A program made the translations under genes and the position numbers. From contig JAECYW010000011.1 of the NCBI GenBank assembly GCA_023014335.1, positions 248,001-312,000 on the forward strand: a stretch of 64,000 bases of DNA, given 5' to 3'. Below are positions 34,380 to 45,228 of this stretch, piece after piece. Numbering within the stretch: the first letter of the stretch is position 1; each line of letters starts with the position of its first letter. The notes under the pieces are model-generated. The model ran no database searches and was not told the origin of the DNA. It worked only from the letters and a program-made list of their open reading frames with translations. The DNA comes from Galerina marginata (lineage: Eukaryota; Basidiomycota; Agaricomycetes; Agaricales; Galerinaceae).

Positions 34380-37300
34380 GACGCGGGTAGAACGGTAGGA
34401 GGTTCCTGCCCATTCACCCCGGTTCTCCCGCTCGTCGGCGTCTGCCTACGGGCCTCAACCTTCTCCTCGTCAACCTCCGTCGTCGTGTCCTGCCGCTGGC
34501 TCGCAGAGTGGCCGCGTTGGACGTTGGGTGTCTGCGCTATCCCCTAGGTCGCTCTTCTCAGCCATGCCGTCTCATTGCGACGAGAAGCAACCAGGCTGCG
34601 ACAATACGCAGCCTGTGCTCCACTTCGTCCAATCCCAAACGCCATCCCCCATGCTTCGCAACGCACGTGTGAGGTGGATTGTGCGCTGGCAAACGTCGTG
34701 AGGTGGGGCAGTGGGTGGCGGTGGGTAGTGAGAGTGGTGAGGGGCCAAAAGGCCAAACGAGCGCGAATGCGACGGCATTCACGTTCTTCGCGGTTCGTGC
34801 TCGCCTTTGGCCCTCGTAAGTGGGGCGAATGGTGAAGAGGCTGCTGGGATGGGAATCGAATTGGACGTGCTGGCAGCATTGAGTGGTGGCGGCGTCGCCT
34901 GCAGTACGAGGAGGGCGGACGGGTAGCGGACGAGTGACGTCGCACGAGTGCGAGGAATGGGTGAGAGGAGGCACGAGAGCTAAGAGTGAGGAGGCAACGA
35001 ATATCGTTGCCTCCACGCTACGCCGTCCGTGTCACCCTAGCAGACCAGCATCCTGCTAGACCATGGAGCATTTGTGTCGTTCGTATGGGCAAAAGGCAAC
35101 GACGGCCTCGGAAGTCTTGATGTAGGCGGGTTCGGTATGGGCGTAGACTGCGGTAGCGGGGCTGGGAACCAGTCGAACGCGGCGTGAATAGGCGGTGGGT
35201 GTGTAGAGGAGGAAGAACAGCAAGACGAGTCGTATTTCGACTCGCCTTGCGACGTACCGGGTGGGTCTCCCTCTCCAGGGTCTCCCCTCGTTGTCCTTCA
35301 CCCCCTTTCCATCCGAATTCGTTGGGACGTCGGCCCACAGCCCTCGACGTGAGGGGGGGCTCGCGACGCGCGGCACGAAGTTCGTCGTGCATTAAAATAG
35401 CTGTGAGATCACAAAATAAGTAATATAACAATAAGATCTTATAATATCAGTTACCAAACGAATTCTGGAGACCTTGAAGGGCGGGATGGGCCAAGAGAGA
35501 GAGAGATGGAGGTTGGTGGTGGTGGTGGAAAGCAAGATCAGCCAGTGTTGATGGCAGTTGATCTGGCTTCCGGCGTCTTCGGTGATCAATATGATTGGTT
35601 GCCTCGAACGGACCGGACAATCCGTCGAGGTTCGTCGTCGTCGAGGATGTCTCGGACGGCAGTAACACCTGCAGTAGGTTGAGAATTAATGATAGGGTGT
35701 ATTTATAATTAACATACTTACGCATTTTCGTATGTCCGATGGATGATTTGACCTCTTAACGGTATGATACAGGTATGTACCTCTGACCGTGGTGATTTCG
35801 GTCAAAACAGAGGGTTTAACAAACGGTATTCAGGTGCTTCAAGCATCATTAAATTCAAGAAAAGGCTTCGAAGAGTAAATATACACTGTTTGAAAAAATT
35901 CTAGATACCTTACAAGGCTGAATTATATTGTCAACCTTCCAAACCTCTACTTCATAACTTTTAGGCATGGATGTTCAAAGAAATTGCTCATTGTTTTCAA
36001 GCATTTGATACACACTCAGTTAAATTATCTGTACCCAATATTATTTCTTTATTTAAGGCTACATATCTTTTCTAAAGCAAGTATATAATATATACCGACG
36101 ATATCTGGCCTCTAAAGTATACATTGGGAATTTGGGATGGGCGCGACGATGTTCGAGTCGTTGATCACGGAACGGAGTCGACCCGGCCCGACTCCATCAG
36201 CCAATCACACGCGTTGCCGAAAGTCGATCAACAAACGTTGATGTTTGATTTCTACTTCTCACCTCCACCACCACCACCTTCTCCTCCCTCTATCTCGCTC
36301 CCTCAAGGCCACAAAAGCCTGCGTCGCGTGCCCCTCGCCTCCGCATGTGGGCCGGCGCTTTCGAAGTACGGCGCCGTCACCCGCGACTCACCACTACACC
36401 CATCCGCCCCCCATTCGGATTCCACTATGTCCATCCGTGACTCCATGCTGGCTCCAGCGCCAACGCCGGCTTCGATCCATGCGTCAAGGACTACGGTATC
36501 CCCTCCACAGTCCGAGATGCAGTGCGACTGGCGTCGAATACTCGAGCCCGGGAATTCCGCCAGTTGCCTGCACCTCTCTTCCTCTTCCCCAACCTCCACG
36601 TCAATTTGGGGGTGTGTGGGCACCAGCTGTCACTTTCGATTCTGCATGCACAAGTCAACGGCCGCCAGTACCCTAGGGACAAGGAGGATTAGCAAGACGA
36701 GGGCGATAACGATGGATGACGAGGGAGGGCGAAGGGAATGACAACCAATGTGGAGGGGGGTGGATGAGGGCGTGCATGTGGCCGATAGAAGTGGAGGGCG
36801 GCGGTTATGGGAAGCAGTAGGACGACGATGACGACGGGGTAGCGATGGAGAGGCAACGATGGTGTCGTCTCACCCTCTCGCTGCCCTCCAGCCGTGGCCC
36901 CTTTGCTACCCGTAACCTCTCCGCCGTCATCGTGTCGGAGTCGCGGAAGTCACTCGACTCCAACTTGCACGTCCCCACTACGACACACTCGCGATCTGCC
37001 CGGCTTGCAACGGCCAAAGGCAGAGCCGAAGCGTGGACCGAGGAAATGAACGCGAGTACGGCTGCGTTCGCGTTCTTGGACACCCCAGCCCCCCCTTTGG
37101 ACTCCCACCCCGTCCTTTGCCTGCCCTTTTCCCCGGGGGGTGACATCTCCCTGCCTGTAGTCCACGTCACACGTGGGCTGTGATGCAAGGTATCGACTCG
37201 GGTGGTAAGGAGTCTGGATGGCAGCGTACGCCGATCTCCACTGACGCTTTCGTATGCCCGCCAGTTCGCAGTACCAACGGCGCAGAACTGCTCGTAACCC

Positions 37301-37658
37301 GTGGCGTGAATGCGAGGGCGCAAAGAAACGGCGCAGGAGGCTGGATGGGCTGGGCGGGGAGAATGAGGTGCACGAAGAAACGGCGCAGAGGGGTGGGTGG
37401 GCTGGACAAGGTCAAAGGATGGTTCGTTGCTGCCGCCGCCGTTCTCCCTGCTTTAATATACGTAGATTTAATGTCGTAGCACACACTAATATATTGATAT
37501 TTTCTCTACAACCATATATGAGAGCCTACAGGAGATACCTGAGCTTTCCACTGAGGATTTATCCATAAAATTGGTACTGACAGGTTCGCATTTTTATGCT
37601 GATTACACCCATGTCTATAAAAGTGGAGGGAGGAGTATGCTGAGGCCAGTGGAGGGCA
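34380..37658. other. Interior of the 5-kb element, GC-rich flanks and AT-rich centre
   Basis: 34380-35390 and 36120-37440 are GC-rich; 35400-36100 is AT-rich. The two GC-rich parts share short similar blocks (34750-34790 and 37040-37075 on the plus strand). Several frames of 100-200 codons exist, but they overlap on both strands, are dominated by Arg/Pro/Ser/His, and carry no domain I recognise. They look like composition effects. Confidence 0.5.
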
Positions 37659-38382
37659 AAAACGGTAGACATTTCACAGATATCTATTTATAACACTCAT
37701 CCTACGGTACCCGTAAATATTATTCATTTGTTTGACCACTTCCAGTACACATTTCCCAATAAAAATTATATCATTAGGTTCGTATTTACAAGGGCACTAC
37801 GAATATGGATTGAGAAGTGAAGGGAGGGAAAAAATGAAGGGAATAAAGCACGAAAACCAACCAAATCTATTTTTATCGCTCATCCAAAAGGAACCGAAAA
37901 GGCGCGGGACGCTTCCGAAAATGGAACTAGGACCCCGTCGGGACTCATGGAATCCGTTGCAGATTCGAGTTAGGTGTGTCCCGCCCCCCCGACGGGGTGA
38001 CTGACATCCCAGATGGAATGTGGGCACTAATATATACCCCCTGGCGCTTTTTCAGCCCCGAAACCCGCCCCCAATGACGAGCAGCAGCTAATTTTAATTG
38101 CTCTCAATATTTGGGGACCCTGCAAGATTTATTCCCGCGCCTAAAGGCGCCCAAAAGCGCCCAAATGATGAGCAGCACCTATTATACAGTGCCCGACATC
38201 ATGGGGGACATTGTTTACATATATTTACTATCCCCCGCCACCCTAGAGCACCCATACACCCGCCCCCAGCCTGCCCAACCACCCTAGAAGAGCATACTAT
38301 ATAGGGACTGCAAAATGGCAGACTGCAAAAACACAGTCTGGATGTATGAGGACTCACTGCAAAAAGGCAGTGTTTCATACAT
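37659..38382 (-). repeat. Right inverted repeat of the 5-kb element
   Basis: Reverse complement of 33399-34122. Confidence 0.85.
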
Positions 38383-39033
38383 AAATCTAGCTGACATGGC
38401 TGCCAACGAAGCAGCGAGTATAACGAGTACTAAATGTATGTGTATGGAGGGTTGGTTGTTCAGGTCACAAGGTCGTTGGGCTGCCGTAAATGGAGATGGA
38501 CGATAGATGTGCAGTTAGGTCCTTTGGGTGAGGCTTGACATGACGAGGTCCATGAGAGTCGGAAGATGATGCTGAATGCGAGAGTGCATGTGAATGTCGT
38601 AAACGGAACTCGGACGGAGAACGACGTAGAAAATCAAAAGGAACGAATGAAGGGAAAAAGTCCCACTGGCAGATAGAAACAATACAGAGCCGTAAGTATG
38701 TAAAAATAGCATGACGCCACGATCGGGAAATAGGACAGAAGCACAGTTATTACTATTACGTGGAATGTCAGATGGATCGTGCAAGGAGTCCACTCACACC
38801 GAAAGGGGCGGGGGTGCGCATGATGAGGCATTGATACCCAGGCAGGCAGGCAAAACCAAAGGTCAAGCTTGAGAAGAGAACGCGTTGCCTCATGCACATG
38901 CAATGTCTCTGGATGACTGGATGACTGGATGACTTCCCGCAGGATTTAGAAACGTAGATTATTTTCCAGACCTCCCTGACGCGGTGCCAGCGTCGGAGGC
39001 TGAAGGTTGAGATTTGTGTGCCCGATCGGGGCG
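38383..39033. other. Dispersed-repeat remnant between the two large elements
   Basis: About 38383-38560 continues the repeat split by the 5-kb element. 38570-38945 matches 24490-24870 and, more weakly, 18580-19060. No gene was found. Confidence 0.55.
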
Positions 39034-39156
39034 CGCCATTATGGAAAGCCAGACTGACACGCTCCAAACAAAGCTCGAGACGGTGTTGCCAAACCGTGCG
39101 GCATGTTCAGCCGCATGATCTTGGCTACGGGGGACCTCGACCACCTCTGAATATCA
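39034..39156 (+). repeat. Left target duplication (CGCCAT) and terminal inverted repeat
   Basis: CGCCAT at 39034-39039, then the inverted repeat. Similarity with the right arm continues inward to about 39300 with more differences. Confidence 0.8.
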
Positions 39157-39539
39157 GATGTTTGGCGTAAACCTGATGCGCCATGCCTGTAATCCAAGAA
39201 TCATCAAGGTGGCCTCGAGCATATATAAGTAGAGACAGTATTTTTAATTCTCAATGTGTTTACCAATTCTGTAAGTTGAGGGAAGAATGACCAGACAAAA
39301 ATTAAATTACTACAGGCTCATTGTAAGATAGGCTATCCACCAAATAATTTCGGGGAGTCAGTAGCGGCATCAAGTTGCGCTTTTTCTAATTTTGTGGTAC
39401 AATATGCTCGGCCAAGTGACGATTTAATATTCCCGAGAACAGACGTTCCGGGAATATGTATTGGGGTAATTACCTGATAATAAGTACCTTATTGAATCTT
39501 GACATACGTAGTTTACTCGGTTTTGGACAAATTGGGAGA

Positions 39540-39803
39540 CCCGAGAGTATAGAGCACACCCGAGAGTATAGAGAGCACACCCGAGAATATAGACATGGGA
39601 CCCGAGAATAGAAAAATCACCCGAGAATAGAGACTGGAGGCCCGAGAATAGATTGGCCACCCGAGAACAAACCAAGCCATGCGCGCGCAGATTCATGAAA
39701 TTTTTTATTTATTCTCGGGGCAACTATGTATTCTCGGGTGAGCCATTTACTCTCGGGTGAAATGTATTTAAGTGTGCTCTCGGGTCTGTAAAGGTACTCT
39801 CGG
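39540..39803. repeat. Subterminal array: seven direct then five inverted CCCGAGA motifs
   Basis: CCCGAGA(A/G)TA-type motifs occur at about 39540, 39559, 39579, 39601, 39620, 39641 and 39660. The reverse complement (TCTCGGG) then occurs at about 39714, 39733, 39752, 39777 and 39797, mostly about 20 bp apart. A related palindrome (TATTCCCG...CGGGAATA) is at 39427-39455. The head-to-head layout resembles binding-site clusters near the ends of DNA transposons. It lies between the left terminal repeat and the first gene. Confidence 0.75.
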
Positions 39804-39839
39804 GCGACTTTCTGTAATCTTGAGTAGATAAGATTGCGA

Positions 39840-40235
39840 TGCTTACGTCATGTGACTTACCCAAAATAGGTTGATTTTTAGTCAAGGCAGAGTGGCAACC
39901 CGGGGGATGTACGACTAAGGTACAAAATATACATCTACGGAATCGCATTAACGAGCCCTATCGAATGGTACCAATTTCAAGAGTCTCTGACCACTTTGTG
40001 TTACGAAATGACGCCAACAAGCAACACCTACGACACTTCCAAATTGCGGAGCTTACGTCATGCGGTCCATCCAAAATGGGATGGTTTAAGTCAAAGCAGA
40101 GTGGCAACTCGGGGGATGTACGACTAAGGTACAAATTATACATCTACGGAATCGCGTTAACGAGCTCTATCGAATGGCACTAATTTCAAGAGTCTCTGAG
40201 CACTTTGTGCCACGAAATGACGACAATAAGCATAA
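39840..40235 (+). repeat. Tandem duplication of about 200 bp upstream of the first gene
   Basis: Two copies start with GCTTACGTCATG (39840 and 40049) and share 'gggggatgtacgactaaggtac' and 'tttcaagagtctctga'. This is likely the promoter region of the gene at 40.36 kb. Confidence 0.75.
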
Positions 40236-40363
40236 TTTGATGATTCTAATAAACTTGTACAAACAACACGTCAACGCGTCAACTCTAAACAAAGCACTGT
40301 GTGCTGTCACTGATTCCTCTGTTTCGTGTGCTTCTGCCGGCTGCTGGCTGCTGGGCAGCCCCA

Positions 40364-42853
40364 ATGCCGGAATTTCGGGAATCACTTGCTCACTATCTTT
40401 GCCTTCTCTGGTTCTGGGAGCGATGGCGCAACGAAATCGAGTTCATTCTGCTTGGCCTCTGGGCTGATTCTACCTCAAAGGAGGCCGGCGGTACACTAAA
40501 GGGTTTTGTCCAACGTTTAGACAATACCTGCAAATTTGTGAGGGGATCAAAAGGGGGCCAAACAGCTCTATACCCGCCTACACTGCGCAAGACCAGCAAG
40601 TGTCCGACTCCTGATGATATCACAACACTGCAGCTTCGAGGTGTTGGATGGAATCCCCGCGCGAGCTTTTTGGATTTTGGGACTCTGCGTTTAAAGGTGA
40701 GGTTTATTTATAACAAGCAAGCAGTAGGCAAAAACTAACCTCGATCTTAGATGGCATATCTCACACACACGTCAATTCAGTTTTACACTCAGAAACAGTG
40801 GGAAACATCGGTCATGCCCATCTCAAAGGATGTCAGTCATGTTCTTTGACTTATTTTTGATGACTTTTCTCACTTATTCTGCTATGACATAGCAAAGGGG
40901 GAAAGTTGGACTTGCCCTTGAGTTTGAGTCATATTTTATTGCATTTATAACGAATGATCTCGTTTTCCAGGTAAGTTGTATTTGCTACAATAGTGATAGT
41001 GACTAACATTATGGCCTTATTATCGCTTTCCTTTTGTAGCCAACATGGCAGGAGAAATGGAACCCGGATCCAAAACTGTGGCTTGCACCGATCCCACCGC
41101 CAATATTTGAAGACTATCTTGTCTTTTTAGCTGGCGTCGCAAATTGGATTACCCGGCGTTCGACTGGAAACAGATTTGGACTTGCATGCGAGGCTATGAG
41201 ATCTGCTCAAGATGAATGGCCTGGGCTTGGCGTATACACAGTTTTGGAGGTGTTTTTTGATGCCGGTGCGTCTTTAATGGTTTTTGAACTCACCAATTCT
41301 CACGTCGTGGTAGGAGTGTCACCCTTTCTCATGGAATTCGAAGTCTTCAAATGCCCTTCGCGGACGGCAAGGATATGCGAGTCATTCTTTGCATATGCGT
41401 ATCGTTCAAAACAGCATCTCCCGTATGTGTAAATGTTTTTTGAAGTAATCGGATAGAATTAACATTACTTATTACTTAGCTCCCTTCTTAAATCTGCAAT
41501 GGTTGATGGCGTCTTGGCCCCTACTCAAGATCAACGCCTCAAATATATGTACTGGCTTCATGTCTACGGCAAGGACAAAACCAGTGTCCCTCGTCGTATG
41601 GCAGAACTCGTTGACGCACATAACGTTGGTTTTCTTCTCCTTTACTGTGTTTCTAACGCGCTAATATGCGACCCTGTTTTTGATAGGCAAGTTAACAGAG
41701 CTAGAGGGGCAGTCTGGCCTATGGTATCGTGATAGAGTCCCTCTTTATGATGCCTTTGAGCCACTGTATCTCCGTGACGCCTTTGAAAATAAGGCAGTTA
41801 CTTTGGGACATCTCATTTTTGGCGCTGAACCTTGGAAAATTTTAACTGGCCGGAAGATAATTCACTCAGACCCTCTATCTTAAATGTTTGAGCGTCAAGG
41901 TATTTTCTTTCTCTAATGATTTATGATTGTATTTATAGGCTCAAATATTTCTAGGATTACTTTCTTCCACCACACACTTGCAGTTAGCCTGCTACAACGT
42001 CTTGTATCCAAGTCAGGATAGGGTGTTTCGATCAACCTATGCTTATCAGGCAAGAAAGCAAATATGGTCGATTACTCGCTCTTTTTCTACCAACTCTCGA
42101 AATTCAGCCGCTGAAAAGCAGTACGTTTTTTTATTACCTTGTTCATTTACTTGATCTCATGTTATCTTAGATTGCCAAAGGATTTTGAGGAGTTTGTAGG
42201 GCCCGAATGAACCCAGCGTCTCTTCAAATCAATTGTTACCTCTAACAGAGGTTCAGTTGCGATTGGACCACTTGAATACTGTGGAAACGGGCATGTGGTA
42301 ACACTTCCCTCAGGGAAAAAACAGTAGGTTTAACGTCTTTTTTCCAACCCAACAACGGCCTAATTGATTTCTTTGCCATAGCCTTTCTATTGCACGTGCC
42401 ACTGACCCGACACTTTCTACCCACCATATCGTAAACCAAGCAAAACGGGAATTTCGCCTCAAGAATAATCTTGATGCTCCCGGAAAAGGGAAGAAAGCAA
42501 TGACTGAATGACAGCGGCTTGCCCAGCAGGTGGAGGTTGACAAGGCATTGGCAGCTTACAAACGAGCTTTATCTCTAGCCGACGTTTCTTCATCGTCTTT
42601 ATCGTTATCACCACCACCGCCGCCATCATCATCACCACCACCACAATCTCCGTCATTGGTCTCCTCGCCATCATCACTGTCACTTTTGCTGCCACTCGCG
42701 TCTAGTAGCCATGGACCTGAATGTCCTCCGCCACCAAAAAAGCGAAGGATAAGTCAGGATCAAAGGATAGCACTTTCTGCACAGTTTGAAGATTCTTCTG
42801 ACACCATTCAGGTTGCGGGTAAGCGCAAGCGCCACTCTCAATCTCAATCATAG
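40364..42853 (+). pseudogene. Unknown transposon-borne gene with nonsense codons
   Basis: Exons 40364-40696, 40751-40831, 40893-40970, 41040-41422 and 41480-41624 (or 41628), then about 41687-41883, join in phase with good GT/AG signals to a TAA at 41881-41883. Coding-like sequence continues in further exons (about 41986-42120, 42171-42322, 42380-42853), interrupted by TGA at 42208-42210 and 42509-42511. The N-terminal part is rich in Trp and hydrophobic blocks (LWFWERWRNE, LAGVANWITRR). The C-terminal part has a Ser/Pro-rich linker and a basic nuclear-localisation-like cluster (PPKKRR). I do not recognise the family. It could be a 403-residue protein ending at 41883, or a longer gene with three stops; the latter seems likelier because the downstream frames look coding. 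Confidence 0.55.
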
Positions 42854-43066
42854 TTACTTCGCTTCTTGTTTTCCATGATAAAATAGCGTATGTATATTGT
42901 ATTTTACTGTAGTCTATAGTAGTCCGCTGGTATCAATCCATCATAATCTATTCCTCATCCATCTTCAATCTGTATTTTTTACCAGATGAAACAACTTCTT
43001 GATGCGCAAACAGCAAAATTACGGGGAAAAGGACTGAACAGTGGTGCTATAATGCATATTAATTCT

Positions 43067-45022
43067 CTACCAGTCGTCATCCTGCTCGGAATCAACTTCC
43101 TCATCTGTGAAAACTACCTCAATGTCTTCATAGTCAGTAGGCCGGGGGTCGGGTTGTTCGTCATCGGTTTCATCGCCAATCTCAAACTCATCACTATCAA
43201 GCCTGTCTAATTGATGAATATGGTTGGAATCTGCGAATAACAGCTGTGAATTACATCCAAGCAGATATTGGCAAAAGATAGCGTACCCAAACCAAGGCCA
43301 TTGTTCACGCCTCCCATGTAATAATTCCCTTCTTTGTCCACAACATCCTGCCCTCCCAATAACTCACGTCCTTGAGGCAAGGCATACATTGGAGGCAGGG
43401 CAACCGGTTCCAGGCTTTCTTGCACCTCAATCTCTTCACGCCTCAGCTCCCATTCTGCAATTGATTGGATCGCTATTTCGAGATTCTCAAAGCGCCGAAG
43501 AAGCTCTGAGTAAACATCCCAGACATTTTTCCAGGTGACAACTGGCTTGCCCATACTCTCGTATAAAACTTGAGCATGATGGGCAAATTCAGCAGGAACT
43601 AATTCAAAGACTGGATCGTCAGCAGGCGCATATAGATTACGAACATGTTCAATGGCCTCTGGTTGTACGTTGATCTAGATTTAGACATGAGACGGCATTA
43701 GCAGCGGAAGAAAAATATGTTCAATGAGTATTTGAATACCTTGAAATCCAGGCATCCGAATCGATGAGGGGAATCATATATAAGGTTGGGAACACCATGA
43801 GGAAGGATCTTATTTCGATCCTTTCGTTTCCGACTATTGTTAATCTGCGTGCACCAAGCGTCTAGCTCTTTCTGCATCCAGGGAATAAAGACCCATCGAA
43901 AGACCAATCTAAAGAATTTGAATTAATTCCAGTTAGTGGAATGAGGTGTATTATATTACTCATCGAGTATCCGGCTTGAATCGTATATCCCACTTGCGAC
44001 CCCATATTCAAGAATATCTTCAAAACCCGGAGTAAATCTCCGGCGTAATTGTGACCAGGCTATCTCGGGCATAACATTCTTCTTTTGCCTCATCCATCGA
44101 TGCTGAATTGTACCAGCCAGCGACGGATCATGCCAGTGACGAAGAGTTGTATGAGCATTGGCAATGCCGTAGTTCTCTGAACCTGGATCACTTTGGGTCA
44201 CCATGGGCATAACTTCAAAGAATTAGTAGTCGGAAGATGGTATCTGGTGAAACTTTGAACTCACATCCGTGTTTTTCGACTATCTCTAGATAATACGATA
44301 AAATGAGCTTCGGGTTATTGTTGGTCCACCAGACCTTCATCCACTGCACTTTACCAACAAAAGGATCTATGCCGGTATGCAGTGCAAGCCCAAATCTTTT
44401 CCACTTGTCATGCTGATCAACAGCCAGAATATCGTTGACACCTGCTGCCCAAAAGCGGCGCCGTTTCAGACGTCCTTGCTTCCTTTCTCGAAGTAAGTCG
44501 CTTTCATACAGCTTAAAATATGCTGTGATGAGTCGCCTACAATATTTATCATTCGGGTGAGTTTTCAGTGTTACAAGAACTGACAATCAAGTCTTACCGG
44601 CCGACGCACATTCCTTTCTCCCAGAATAGGATATTTTTCATTTCTCGCACTCCAGCCTTGGGAAAACGTTCCTGTAATTCAACAATAGGATTTCGAATGG
44701 AATCCAGGGTATGTTTTTGCTGGCGCGTCCTCAGAAGGCCAAGTTTGGCTCTTATCTTTCGAAACAAGGTTATGCTAATCAATAGATCTTCAGCCCAGGA
44801 ATATTGAAAAGATTTTACACTTACCCAATGCCGTAGCGGTCTTGATCAATGTGATCCTGTTGAATGATATCCAGGATTTCTTTGTCGCTCAACTGCATCT
44901 GCCAGTACTTGCGGATGAGTGGCTCCAGGTCCTCCAAAGGGGCTAATTAAAAAACAGTCATGAATTAGCTGTTACTAGCAATAAACTGAACACTTACGAA
45001 GTGGTTTGTATTGATTAACCAT
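43067..45022 (-). CDS. DDE-type integrase (retroviral-integrase-like core), intact, 8 exons
   Basis: The exons on the minus strand are 45022-44998, 44942-44825, 44774-44598, 44536-44265, 44212-43960, 43908-43740, 43674-43287 and 43230-43067. All seven introns (50-65 nt) have GT...AG ends and join in phase, giving 521 residues with no internal stop. The N-terminal part has helical DNA-binding-like segments (PLIRKYWQMQLSDKEI, HTLDSIR). The core contains a D (D147 or D150 in VDQHDKW), D206 in TQSDPGSENYG and E247 in NVMPEIAW, a D-D-40-E arrangement like integrases of the rve type. After the core, the conserved-looking block ILPHGVPN precedes an acidic C-terminal tail of about 50 residues. Proteins of this type are common in mushroom genomes. 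The expected role is strand transfer during transposition of the surrounding element. Its start lies about 200 bp from the divergent kinase gene. Confidence 0.85.
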
Positions 45023-45228
45023 TCTTCTGTTTGTTGGTTGACTCCAAGGTTCAAGAACGCGGGGTGGTAGCCAAAGGTAATGTTCCGGCAACATACGGAA
45101 CTCAAAGAGGTTCGGTGCAATTATCACGTTCTTCTGGGCACCTCACAACCCATTTTGCTTTCAACGACAAAGGTGAGGTGAATTTTTCCGCTGCAATTTG
45201 CCCCACTCACCCTGTCAATTTGTCCCAG
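45023..45228. promoter_or_regulatory. Short divergent intergenic region
   Basis: It separates the integrase start (45022, minus) from the first ATG of the kinase gene (45229, plus). About 200 bp must hold both promoters, unless the kinase gene starts in an earlier exon; 45031-45228 is open in the kinase frame. No TATA element was seen. Confidence 0.4.

Larger units (their letters stand above)
33399..38382. mobile_element. 5-kb element with long inverted terminal repeats, no transposase seen
   Basis: The left arm (33399 to about 34122) and right arm (about 37659 to 38382) are reverse complements over roughly 720 bp. They appear identical except near the inner ends. The outer tips (GTATGAAACACTGCC...) can form small hairpins: CACTGC/GCAGTG, GTATGA/TCATAC, CAGACT/AGTCTG. 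The element interrupts a dispersed-repeat copy: 33100-33398 and 38383-38560 match the two halves of that repeat. No clear target duplication is visible, so the exact ends could be off by some bases. The 3.5-kb interior shows no recognisable protein. Confidence 0.8.

Noticed and set aside
34544..37323. Arg/Pro-rich genes inside the 5-kb element
   Set aside because: Frames overlap on both strands in GC-rich DNA, with no domain, no splice structure and no transposase motif.
33399..38382. Integrated linear mitochondrial-type plasmid (invertron)
   Set aside because: Long inverted repeats fit, but there is no family-B DNA polymerase or phage-type RNA polymerase, and the interior is GC-rich.
39540..39803. 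CRISPR-like array
   Set aside because: The repeated motif is only 7-10 bp, spacers are about 10 bp and partly repeated, and the orientation flips midway. The context is eukaryotic.
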